Shown: positions 7,388-16,006 of the stretch, piece after piece | Position numbering within the stretch: the stretch's first letter is position 1 | Layout of the letters: each line of letters opens with the position of its first letter | Assembly (NCBI GenBank): GCA_024403355.1 | Contig: JAKSRW010000017.1 | Span: forward strand, 1 to 64,000 | Length of the DNA stretch: 64,000 nucleotides | Reading direction: 5' to 3' | Source of the DNA: Lachnospiraceae bacterium | GTDB lineage: Bacteria > Bacillota > Clostridia > Lachnospirales > Lachnospiraceae | Translations under genes and position numbers: made by a program | The notes under the pieces: generated by a model | Database searches by the model: none | Seen by the model: only the letters and a program-made list of their open reading frames with translations | What the model was told of the DNA's origin: nothing

Positions 7388-10300
7388 ATGGAAGATTTAT
7401 TTGGTAACCAGCAAAAACAGATTCAGGAGCAGAAAATGGCGCCTGCATCCATTACTATAAATGAACAGCAGCAGGAGCTTCAGTTTCAGGAGAACCAGCA
7501 GGATACGCTTCGTAAAATGCAGGAAGTAGGTGCACCGGTACCCGGAGAATTAAGACAGGCAGAGCAGAAAAATGCACTCGCACAGCAGCTGGCTGAGGTT
7601 CAGAATGAAATCCAGCAGGAGCAGCTGGAGCAGCAGTCTGAAATAAATGTTGAGCAAACTGCAAAGAAGGAGCTCTCACTGGGCGGGCAGGAGCTTAATC
7701 TCAGTGAGGAGGTTAAGGAAAGACTTAACCAGCAGCATCTTAAGGAGCGTACTCTTTCAGCGAACCTTATCAGCAGTACTAAAATTCTTCGTGACAGTAA
7801 GGAAATGACACGAGTAAAGAATTCCGTAATGCAGATAGAGGCTGCGCTTCAGGAACAGCTTGCCGAGGGTACGAATTTAACCGAATACAGTGAAAGACTT
7901 GAAAATTTATACTCAAAGGCTATCAGCTATTGCCAGTATTATCTCGCAAATAAGACTACTATGCTCGGAAATACCCGTTATCTTCTTGTTCGTGATAAGA
8001 TGACTTCACTTTTACGTGAAATGAGCCTTATCAGCAGCTTTAAGCAGAAGTGTGCAGGTTTGTCGGATGAAGTTAAAAACAGTATTCCCGACGGTATGGC
8101 AATTTTACGACTTACAAATATCGAAAGACAGATTCCTCAGGTAAGCGAAGAGAAGGCTGCGTATAAAGAGCTTAGTACAGAAGAAAAGCTTGCGCAGGAT
8201 GCAACCATTGAATCATTCAACGGCCCCGCAAAGATGATACTGGATCTTTTACTCGGCAAGACCACGCCCATGAACGTAAGTAAGGAAATGGGTGTAGACG
8301 GTATGAATATTGCCAAGGCTATCTGTTCACTTCTTCAGAGCTACCCGGGCGGTGCACATACAGAGTACATTCATACAGCTACCTTTGCATATAAGGCATC
8401 TGATAAGGTGCGTAAAACAAAGGATTCTAAGGGAAAGACCATTACCTGTAACGGACTTCTTGGCATCAGTCAGGAAGCTGACGGAACTATGGCTCTTAGC
8501 CATGTTTCCGGCAAAAATATTAAGAAGATTAACATTCCTTTCAGGAAGGAACATATCATTATGTCCCTTCAGCAGAATATGATTGAGAATGAGTCGGTAT
8601 TTGGCGAGGATTATACAAATCAGGCTCTTTCCTGGATTAAAAAAGACCTTGAAGATATGCCTGCAGAGGATGTGACAAGACTTCGCAGAGCCTGTGTGGA
8701 ATTGCTTGCAAAGCGTTCGGGGCTTCCTGTTACAGAATTCAGGGATGTTCCTTTAAGACAGCTGCAGAAGGTTGCAGTAGATATAATCAATAATAAAACC
8801 GACCCTCAGTTTATCAGTGTTGAGGTACTTTCGGAGAAAACTCAGACGGTAAAGCTTGACTCTGATGCTGCAGGTGATAATGCAGATGATGAAATGCTGG
8901 AGTATATGAGGACCCATAATTCGGAATGGACTTTGATTGAAAAGGCTGATGATTCAAAGAAGCTTATAAACAATCTTACTGTTATGGAGTCACTCGAATT
9001 TGCCGAGAAGCATAAGGAGCTTAAGAAGGAGCTCGTTACCATGGAGCTTGCACCCCAGCAGAAGAAGGAAGAAGCTGCGGATGGTGAGGAACCCGAGGAG
9101 ATTGAGGAATGGAGCGAGGAAGAGATTGTAATCAAGAATTTCATCGCTGATCTGATATATTCAAAGGATACCTGGAATGCGGACAATCTAGTTAAGGCAG
9201 GGGCATCAAAGGGTGAAAGAGTTAAGAAGGTACTTAGTGAACATTCAGCTGCGATTGCGCTTATTGTTAAGAACAGAGAGCTTGTAAACAATATGTTTGA
9301 CCGTATGCCTATTCCCGTCGGTATCGAGGAGATGAAGGCCGAAATTAATAAGGCTATTGACGGACTTTTACCTACAGGTGCAATTGAAAAGGCTGCAATT
9401 ATGATTCTTTCACAGGAAAAAATTGCAGAGCAGATTAAGGATACGATTAATGAATTATCTCCGGAGGAACTGGCTTCTATCGAGGAGAATATCGACAGTA
9501 CCGTAGAGGAAGGTACCGAGATGATTCAGGCAGAAGTTGAGGCTGCGGTTTCTGAGCTTTTTAAAAAGGATGACAATGAGCCGACTATCGGCAAAGTAGG
9601 AGATCCCGATGCGCCCGGCATTACGCCTGAAGAAAAGGCTAAAAGAATTTCGCTCGGCGAACAAAAGCTTAACCAGATGATGCAGGAAGCAATGACAGGT
9701 GATTCGGGTCCCGGTCTTTTTACGAAGAATGTATTATCACATTATTTTACAGAGGTTTCGCTGCTTGACAAGAGATCAATGCTTGCATCTGCCATGAGAA
9801 GTGTGAAGCCTGTATCCAAGGAACAGACTGAGATGCTTAAGCTAATCAGGGAAAAAGAAAAGGATATTGCGGAGCGTGAGAAAAAGCTCAAGGATGAGAA
9901 GGAAGGCAAAGAGGAAGATAAGGGACTTTTGGGAGGCTTCTTCAGCGGTTTTGCCAACTTGTTTGCAAAAAAGGATCCTGAGGCTGAGAAGAAGGCCAAG
10001 GAAGAAGAAATTGCTCAAAAGGAAAAGAAGCTTAACCTTGATAAGAATATTCAAAAACACAGACAGGAGGTCTATGAGAAGCAGGTTAAGGATCAGGCCG
10101 GAAGCTTCGTAGGAGGCTTCTTAAAGGGTGCCGGACCCCTTCTTCAAAAGCTTCTTCAGGGTATTCCCATGAATGACAGTGCACCTCAGTTTTTACAGGA
10201 TGCATTAAAGGATGTAAAGTCCAGACTTTTACCTATTCCTCAGGAAATCGTTGATGCCCAGCTTCTTGATATGGTTCAGAGCTCAAAGGGAGAGGTAACA

Positions 10301-12598
10301 AAGATTACCATTACAAGGATGCTCGGTGCGGCTTCCGTCGGACAGGCATTTATGTGTAAAATTTACGGTCCTTCGATTCCCGAGGACGGTCGTGAGGTAG
10401 TAGTAAAAATCCTTCGTCCCGATGTACAAAACAGAATGGCCCGTGAAAAGGAAATTCTGCTCAGATGCGCAGAGATGACCAATGCAGGTATGCGTGAAAC
10501 ATATCTTGGCCAGCTTAAAAGAATTGAAGAAGAGCTGGATCTTAAAATTGAGGCAAGAAATGTTAAGCTTGGTGCTATATATGACAAGACAGGAAATGAA
10601 GACGGCAGCCCCGATAATGTAGAGGCTATGAAGCTTTGTCCGCTTATCGAGCCTACAGCGGGATATATGGTTATCGAGAAATCGGAAGGTGATACGGTCG
10701 ATCATTATCTTGAGGATATTGATGAGCAGACAGTGAAGGATTTAAAGCCTTTCCTTCAGGAGGTTGAATCAAAGAACGAGAATAAAGAGGAAAAGGATAA
10801 AAAGAAGCAGAAGAAAAAGCCTGAGTATGTTAAGGATGATGGCATTTACAAGCTTAATATTAATGAGAATAACAGAGGCGATGTTACCAAGGCGATACAG
10901 AAGATTGATGCTATGATTACAGAATCCGTTGCCCGTCAGGAGCATCTTATCAGACTTTCGGAAAAATGGGTTACTGAGGGTCTTTTCGGAGAAGGCTTCT
11001 ATCATGGTGACCTTCATGCCGGTAATATTATGGTCAGCAGATACGGAGCTACCTTCATTGACTTCGGTAATGCTACAAAGCTCAGCGAAGAGGATAAGGT
11101 TCAGATTACAAGAATGATGGTAGGAGCTACCATAGGCGATGTAAAGCTTTTCCGTAACGGCTTCCATGAGCTGATGGAGAAGACTCCGGATTCGGAGGCT
11201 ACCTTCAAGAAGGAGCTTAAGAGGTTTGATGCAAAGATTAAGGAGGTTTTCAGTCTGGGTTCTCCTGAACACGCAGGTCTTCGAATCGGTGCTGTACTTC
11301 TGAAGGCGCAGGAGCTCGGTCTTGCTCTGCCTTCGTCAATTCAGAACTTCTCGAACTGTCAGATTCGTCTTGAGAATACTGTAACAAATATGAATAAGCA
11401 TATTGAGGACCTGAAGAAGCTCAAGAATAAGCTTCTTGAAGCGTCTACACGTTCAACCGTAACTGTTGACCCGGCTTCAATGACTGCGATGGCGTTCAGA
11501 GAAGATAAGAAGCATGCAGAGGGTATTCGAGAAACCTCAAAGCGTACTATTATTGACAGATTTATGGGTTCCGATAAGGAGGAATTTATCAATCGTATGC
11601 TTGAATTTGATTATACAAACCAGGCTACATACAGTGATTTAACGGATGCTTTCAATTCCAGATATTTTTTCGAGTATGGTACAAAGACTGTTATTAAAAA
11701 TTATATGGAAGCAGTTGAAGATGATGAAGAGGTTCCGCCTTTTGAGGAGTCTTCAGCTAAAATAGAGATAGACCATTTCCTTGCTAAAAAGGAATCCATG
11801 CATTCACCTGATTATCCTGATAAGGAAGCGGTTTATGAGCTTATAAAGAATCCTACCGAAGAAAATCGTGAGGCCAGAGAAAAGCTGCTTGAAGATATTG
11901 CTAATACTTATACAAATGCGGCTAATGATGATCTTCTCCGCGATGCTGTAATGGATTGTATTACCGAAGCCACAGACTTTAAGGAAGCACATCCTGAAGG
12001 CGGTAAGTTTGAATTTTCTCAGAAGGCCAGGGATAAGTGGGGCAAATTCTTTGATATTTACAGAGAATTTATCAAACGAACCGATTATAATGTTGTAGCT
12101 CCGAGCAACAGTTCTACCAACAGTGCTTTTGAAAAAGCCGGTCTTGTTAATCTTTGCAGCAGCTTCCATAAGGCAGGCAGCATTGAAAGGTTTAAAGAAG
12201 ATTACAAGGCTATTTTCGAGGATCCGAAGTACGGAGCCAAATACGGAGCAATCCTGGATAAGCAGGCTGAGGCATATTATACATATAAGAACAGCAAGGA
12301 TGTAAATACATTAAATGATAAGGAAAAAGAGGCATTTTTTGCCGAACTTACCGCGCTTGCCAATAAAATGGCTTATACGGTTCAGCTGGTTTCACTTCTG
12401 ATGGTTGAAAACATGAAGACCATTGCGGAAGGCTTCCAGAAGGAGCATAAGGATGACAGCGGAAGCAGTTCACTTGATAATTTCATTGCTGTAATGGGCA
12501 GGGTTATCAGAAGGAATGTTCCGAAGGCAGTCAAGAGACTTGGTGTTATATGGACATTGTTCCATAAGAGCAAGATTGAGGGTATGGCTATTGAATAA
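7388..12598 (+). CDS. Giant protein with internal UbiB/ABC1-type atypical kinase domain
   Basis: 1736 residues, soluble. Order: Gln/Glu-rich N terminus (about 1-110), helical region, acidic stretch (about 560-600), charged coiled-coil (about 810-900), UbiB/ABC1 domain (about 900-1330), helical C-terminal 400 residues. Kinase features: K921-LLQ in the place of the KxGQ motif, A-rich loop GAASVGQAF, VVVK1007ILRP, ELD1051 (ExD motif), HGDLHAGN at 1206 and D1225FG. A Lys-rich insert (about 1120-1160) sits between ExD and the catalytic loop. Ordinary UbiB/ADCK proteins are about 500-600 residues, membrane-linked and involved in quinone or lipid metabolism; no quinone genes are nearby. The kinase core is firm, the rest and the function are unknown. 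ATG 7388 is preferred to ATG 7376, which touches the GAAAGG ribosome site. Confidence 0.82.
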   Translation: MEDLFGNQQKQIQEQKMAPASITINEQQQELQFQENQQDTLRKMQEVGAPVPGELRQAEQKNALAQQLAEVQNEIQQEQLEQQSEINVEQTAKKELSLGGQELNLSEEVKERLNQQHLKERTLSANLISSTKILRDSKEMTRVKNSVMQIEAALQEQLAEGTNLTEYSERLENLYSKAISYCQYYLANKTTMLGNTRYLLVRDKMTSLLREMSLISSFKQKCAGLSDEVKNSIPDGMAILRLTNIERQIPQVSEEKAAYKELSTEEKLAQDATIESFNGPAKMILDLLLGKTTPMNVSKEMGVDGMNIAKAICSLLQSYPGGAHTEYIHTATFAYKASDKVRKTKDSKGKTITCNGLLGISQEADGTMALSHVSGKNIKKINIPFRKEHIIMSLQQNMIENESVFGEDYTNQALSWIKKDLEDMPAEDVTRLRRACVELLAKRSGLPVTEFRDVPLRQLQKVAVDIINNKTDPQFISVEVLSEKTQTVKLDSDAAGDNADDEMLEYMRTHNSEWTLIEKADDSKKLINNLTVMESLEFAEKHKELKKELVTMELAPQQKKEEAADGEEPEEIEEWSEEEIVIKNFIADLIYSKDTWNADNLVKAGASKGERVKKVLSEHSAAIALIVKNRELVNNMFDRMPIPVGIEEMKAEINKAIDGLLPTGAIEKAAIMILSQEKIAEQIKDTINELSPEELASIEENIDSTVEEGTEMIQAEVEAAVSELFKKDDNEPTIGKVGDPDAPGITPEEKAKRISLGEQKLNQMMQEAMTGDSGPGLFTKNVLSHYFTEVSLLDKRSMLASAMRSVKPVSKEQTEMLKLIREKEKDIAEREKKLKDEKEGKEEDKGLLGGFFSGFANLFAKKDPEAEKKAKEEEIAQKEKKLNLDKNIQKHRQEVYEKQVKDQAGSFVGGFLKGAGPLLQKLLQGIPMNDSAPQFLQDALKDVKSRLLPIPQEIVDAQLLDMVQSSKGEVTKITITRMLGAASVGQAFMCKIYGPSIPEDGREVVVKILRPDVQNRMAREKEILLRCAEMTNAGMRETYLGQLKRIEEELDLKIEARNVKLGAIYDKTGNEDGSPDNVEAMKLCPLIEPTAGYMVIEKSEGDTVDHYLEDIDEQTVKDLKPFLQEVESKNENKEEKDKKKQKKKPEYVKDDGIYKLNINENNRGDVTKAIQKIDAMITESVARQEHLIRLSEKWVTEGLFGEGFYHGDLHAGNIMVSRYGATFIDFGNATKLSEEDKVQITRMMVGATIGDVKLFRNGFHELMEKTPDSEATFKKELKRFDAKIKEVFSLGSPEHAGLRIGAVLLKAQELGLALPSSIQNFSNCQIRLENTVTNMNKHIEDLKKLKNKLLEASTRSTVTVDPASMTAMAFREDKKHAEGIRETSKRTIIDRFMGSDKEEFINRMLEFDYTNQATYSDLTDAFNSRYFFEYGTKTVIKNYMEAVEDDEEVPPFEESSAKIEIDHFLAKKESMHSPDYPDKEAVYELIKNPTEENREAREKLLEDIANTYTNAANDDLLRDAVMDCITEATDFKEAHPEGGKFEFSQKARDKWGKFFDIYREFIKRTDYNVVAPSNSSTNSAFEKAGLVNLCSSFHKAGSIERFKEDYKAIFEDPKYGAKYGAILDKQAEAYYTYKNSKDVNTLNDKEKEAFFAELTALANKMAYTVQLVSLLMVENMKTIAEGFQKEHKDDSGSSSLDNFIAVMGRVIRRNVPKAVKRLGVIWTLFHKSKIEGMAIE

Positions 12599-12624
12599 AA
12601 TATTAACGGGAGAGAGACTGATTA

Positions 12625-14049
12625 ATGAAGGTTATTATCCTAAACAAAGAAGAACAGAAGTATTTTATAGAAATGGATCCTATGATGCTTTTGGCACGCG
12701 GAAGTTTTGGAAGAAACTTTGTGCTCGGAGCAGTTGAAGAGGAGGGAGGAAACGATATTCCCGTAGGCCTTGCCATTTGCTCGGAAAACGAGGATTCACT
12801 GTATATTTTATGGCTGTGTATTGCCTCCAGATTTCGTAAAAAGGGCTATGGCAGTGAGCTTCTGGATATGATAGTAAGTCTTTCCCAAAAGCGCAAAAAG
12901 AAATTTGTCGGTGCATATTTTGAGGAATCTTTTCTTAGAAAATCAATTTGTCTGGGTGAAAAGGAGTACTTCAGGGAGCATGGCTTTGATAGAGAATATA
13001 AGCTTCCGGGTGAATGGTATTCTGATGTAAAGACTTACCTTAAACAGCCCTGCTTTGCTGAGGCGGATAAAAACATTCATACAAATGCGCTGGGTGATTT
13101 CCCGAAAAATTACCTGTACGGATATATGCAGGAGCTTATAAATGACGGTAAAACCTCTTTTGTTTCCCAGATAGAGGACCGAAGCAAGGAATTTGATGAG
13201 GATGTAAGCCGCTTTATCATTGATAAAAACAACCATGTACGCGGAGCGATTCTGGTGGATGTACTTGATGATGTTCTTTACCCCGTAGCATTTCTTGCAG
13301 GCAGCAAGGAGGAGCAGCTTGCACTTATGAGTTCGGCTCTTAATGCTGCAGAGAAGAAATACGGTAAGGACATGCCTGTTCATATTATTCTTCTCAGAGA
13401 CAGCTGTGCGGAAATGATGAACAGTATCTTCCCGGGCAACAGAATTGAGAACTGTCTGATGCTGGCAGAGGTTGAAAGGTTACTTGATTTTTCTAAGGAC
13501 GATGACAGTTATGCGGATCCCTTTGCGGATATATCCGATGCCGGGTTGTCCGAGATGGCGGAAATAGAGGATGTGGAGCCTTATCTTAAGGCAGGTGAGG
13601 ACAGAGAGATAAGTCTTAAGGAATTCAGTGAAATATCATTTATAAAGACTGATGAGCTTCCCTCACAGGTTGAATCAATCGGTTCACTTAATTTGCGTCG
13701 TTTTATTGAGGTTATCGTTGACTGCGCATATTATGGATATTCGGGTGCATTTGAATGCAGCTCACAGCAGCTCAGACTTGAGTGGTTTGAACCGGAGCTT
13801 TCCTGCTGTATGTTAGATAACGGCAGGGTGACAAACCTTCTTCTGATTCACGAAACAGCAGACGGAGAGCTTCGTCCGCTTATGCTTTTCTCAAAAGGAA
13901 CAGAGTATCAGCAGAATCTTTTGTATCTTATGCAGTACGCGGCAATCAGAGCGCAGGAGCAGTATCCTGATGATACTGTAATTAAGTTCAGGTGTCATGA
14001 TGCAATGTCTACCGCTATCTGTGAGAGAATCATCGGAAAGAGAAAGTAG
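12625..14049 (+). CDS. GNAT acetyltransferase followed by two degenerate GNAT-like units
   Basis: 474 residues. The first unit (about 1-130) is a recognisable GNAT N-acetyltransferase: LWLCIASRFRKKGYGSELLD holds the acetyl-CoA loop RKKGYG at 71-76. Two further units (about 150-275: DKNNHVRGAILVDV then a long helix and PVHIILL; about 345-470: DNGRVTNLLLIHET then a helix and TVIKFRC) have the same strand-helix outline but no acetyl-CoA loop. The same three-unit plan occurs in the gene before the giant UbiB protein. GGGAGAGAG precedes ATG 12625, 26 bases after the UbiB gene, so the three genes look like one operon. Target unknown; acetylation of a partner protein is conceivable (inference). Confidence 0.75.
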   Translation: MKVIILNKEEQKYFIEMDPMMLLARGSFGRNFVLGAVEEEGGNDIPVGLAICSENEDSLYILWLCIASRFRKKGYGSELLDMIVSLSQKRKKKFVGAYFEESFLRKSICLGEKEYFREHGFDREYKLPGEWYSDVKTYLKQPCFAEADKNIHTNALGDFPKNYLYGYMQELINDGKTSFVSQIEDRSKEFDEDVSRFIIDKNNHVRGAILVDVLDDVLYPVAFLAGSKEEQLALMSSALNAAEKKYGKDMPVHIILLRDSCAEMMNSIFPGNRIENCLMLAEVERLLDFSKDDDSYADPFADISDAGLSEMAEIEDVEPYLKAGEDREISLKEFSEISFIKTDELPSQVESIGSLNLRRFIEVIVDCAYYGYSGAFECSSQQLRLEWFEPELSCCMLDNGRVTNLLLIHETADGELRPLMLFSKGTEYQQNLLYLMQYAAIRAQEQYPDDTVIKFRCHDAMSTAICERIIGKRK

Positions 14050-14053
14050 TGTG

Positions 14054-14082
14054 AAAAGGCAGTCATTATTGACTGTCTTTTT
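14054..14082 (+). terminator. Intrinsic terminator after the GNAT/UbiB genes
   Basis: Stem of 10 pairs (14056-14065 with 14070-14079, one G-T), 4-base loop, then a T run to 14082. Confidence 0.8.
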
Positions 14083-14164
14083 GATTTTTAGTATAATTAT
14101 AATTTAGATATGTATGAATATTTGTAGTATTTATATGCTTGGGAATATGAATACCGGAGGAGTT

Positions 14165-16006
14165 ATGGGATTATTTGGTTTCGGAAATAAAAATACAAAT
14201 GTTCTTCGCGGAACTGCAGGCGAGAATATCATTTGGGAGTATGAGAAGCGTTCATGCAGGCTTAAGTTTTCAGGAAGCGGAGAAATGAGCCTTGAAAATC
14301 ATTTTTTTAAGGATTATAAGGTAAAGCATGTGGAGTTTGATGATGAAATAACCTCCATCGGTCGTAATCTGTTAAGCTGGCATAACGAGCTTATCGGTGA
14401 GCTGAAGCTGCCTGCGAAGCTAAAGAAAATAGAGGAATTTGCCTTTTATTCCTGCAAAGGACTTAAGGGTGCCCTGAAAATTCCCGAAGGGGTCAGTGTA
14501 ATTGAAGATTATGCTTTTACGGGCTGTGAGGGCCTGGATAAAGAGCTTGATTTACCGGAAGGACTGGAATATATAGGTGTTGAAGCCTTTGCCGGCTGTA
14601 AATTATTAAAGGGCAGGCTGAACCTTCCAAAAGGTCTGAAAAAGCTTGAAAGGCAGGCTTTTTATGGATGCTCTTCATTTGACGGAGACCTGATAATACC
14701 CGAGGCAGTGACAGAGCTGAAATCATATACCTTCGCAGAATGCAGCGGATTGAACGGGATTTTGAGGCTTCCCGAAAAGCTTGAGGCAATTGGTGATGCG
14801 TGTTTTGTTTTATGTAAGAACCTGAAGGGGGATCTTTTGATTCCCGAAAATGTTAAAGCTATCGGAAAACAGGCCTTTCAGTGCAATGGATTTGAAGGAA
14901 AACTCCAGCTTCCCAAAGGGCTTCGCAGCATAGGTGCAAGTGCATTTTACGGCTGTAAGTTTACCGGAAGGCTGGAGCTTCCTGACGAAATAGAGGTTCT
15001 TCCGTATAGCGTGTTTTATCAGTGCAGGAATTTTGAAAGCTTAAAGCTTCCTGCAAAAATTAAATATATCTGTGAAAATGCTTTCGCAGAATCCACCGGA
15101 TTTTCAAATGCTCTTAGTTTACCCGAAGGACTTGAAATCATAGGAAATATGGCATTTCTTCGCTGTGAGGGCATGACGGGAGATTTAAGGCTTCCAAAGA
15201 GCCTTAAATCAATCGGAATTTCAGCATTTATGGGCTGCAAAAATATCAGTTCACTGATTTTTGGTGAAGAACTGTTAAATATTAAGGAGAGGGCTTTTTA
15301 TGAATGTGAAAAGCTCTCAGGAGAGCTAATTTTACCTAAAAAGCTGGCTTATATCGGAGAGCGGGCTTTTGCAGGCTGTAAAGAAATAAGCGGGGTAAGG
15401 ACCGGTGAAGAAATAATGAGCATCGGATCTGCTGCATTTAGTTACTGTGATAATCTGAAGCAGATATGTTTTGACGGCAGGCCTGCAGACTATTACAGGG
15501 AGGATGAAAATCAGCCTTCGTTTCCTGAAAAATGTCAGCTATTGGCCAAAGAAGCATCCTTATCTGATTCAACGATTAAGGCTGAAAAAATCCTCACTGC
15601 CTTTGATTCATGGAAGGATATTGCGGATAAAAAGGCAGCTTCCGAAGAGGCTTCTTTTAATGCGAATCCCATGATAAAGGCCTATGACTGGACCTCGGCG
15701 ATAGATGACTGCTTTTGGGGACTTGGAAAATATGCGGATATTACCCTTAAGTTTGCGGATTCCGGCGTAAATGTTTTGATTAACGGCAGAGAATTTACTA
15801 CAGGCAGCTATACGGCTGACAGGAATTCAGAGGAGCACCTGATAAAGACAGACAGACTCTATATCAGAAGCGGTCGTATATCTGAGCTTAAGCTTATAGA
15901 TAAATTCAATGAAGGAAAATTTTTAAAAGCAGAGATTGAACTCTTTGACGGCGGAACTGAGGATATAGTATTCTCGATTTGTTCAGAGGAGAAATGGTAC
16001 ATATGA
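14165..16006 (+). CDS. BspA-type leucine-rich repeat protein, cytoplasmic
   Basis: 613 residues. The N terminus holds the usual BspA lead-in (GENIIWEYEKR, LKFSGSGEM). Residues about 60-440 are some 14 repeats with the pattern lP-egl-xIgxxAFxgCxxL, the hallmark of the BspA/TpLRR (LRR_5) family. After about residue 460 comes a non-repeat domain with Trp- and Gly-rich segments (KAYDWTSAIDDCFWGLGKY). BspA proteins are normally secreted or wall-bound; this one has no signal peptide or anchor, which is odd. ATG 14165 is chosen for GGAGGAG four bases upstream; the open frame to 14114 lacks such a site. The stop overlaps the next gene's start (ATGA). Confidence 0.82.
   Translation: MGLFGFGNKNTNVLRGTAGENIIWEYEKRSCRLKFSGSGEMSLENHFFKDYKVKHVEFDDEITSIGRNLLSWHNELIGELKLPAKLKKIEEFAFYSCKGLKGALKIPEGVSVIEDYAFTGCEGLDKELDLPEGLEYIGVEAFAGCKLLKGRLNLPKGLKKLERQAFYGCSSFDGDLIIPEAVTELKSYTFAECSGLNGILRLPEKLEAIGDACFVLCKNLKGDLLIPENVKAIGKQAFQCNGFEGKLQLPKGLRSIGASAFYGCKFTGRLELPDEIEVLPYSVFYQCRNFESLKLPAKIKYICENAFAESTGFSNALSLPEGLEIIGNMAFLRCEGMTGDLRLPKSLKSIGISAFMGCKNISSLIFGEELLNIKERAFYECEKLSGELILPKKLAYIGERAFAGCKEISGVRTGEEIMSIGSAAFSYCDNLKQICFDGRPADYYREDENQPSFPEKCQLLAKEASLSDSTIKAEKILTAFDSWKDIADKKAASEEASFNANPMIKAYDWTSAIDDCFWGLGKYADITLKFADSGVNVLINGREFTTGSYTADRNSEEHLIKTDRLYIRSGRISELKLIDKFNEGKFLKAEIELFDGGTEDIVFSICSEEKWYI

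Noticed and set aside
8842..9291. Minus-strand open frame of 149 codons inside the UbiB gene
   Set aside because: It lies wholly antisense to a gene with clear domain motifs, has Ser-rich low-complexity product and no ribosome site; a shadow frame.
10283..11272. Further long minus-strand frames inside the kinase region
   Set aside because: Antisense shadows of the UbiB domain; no family motif and no promoter.
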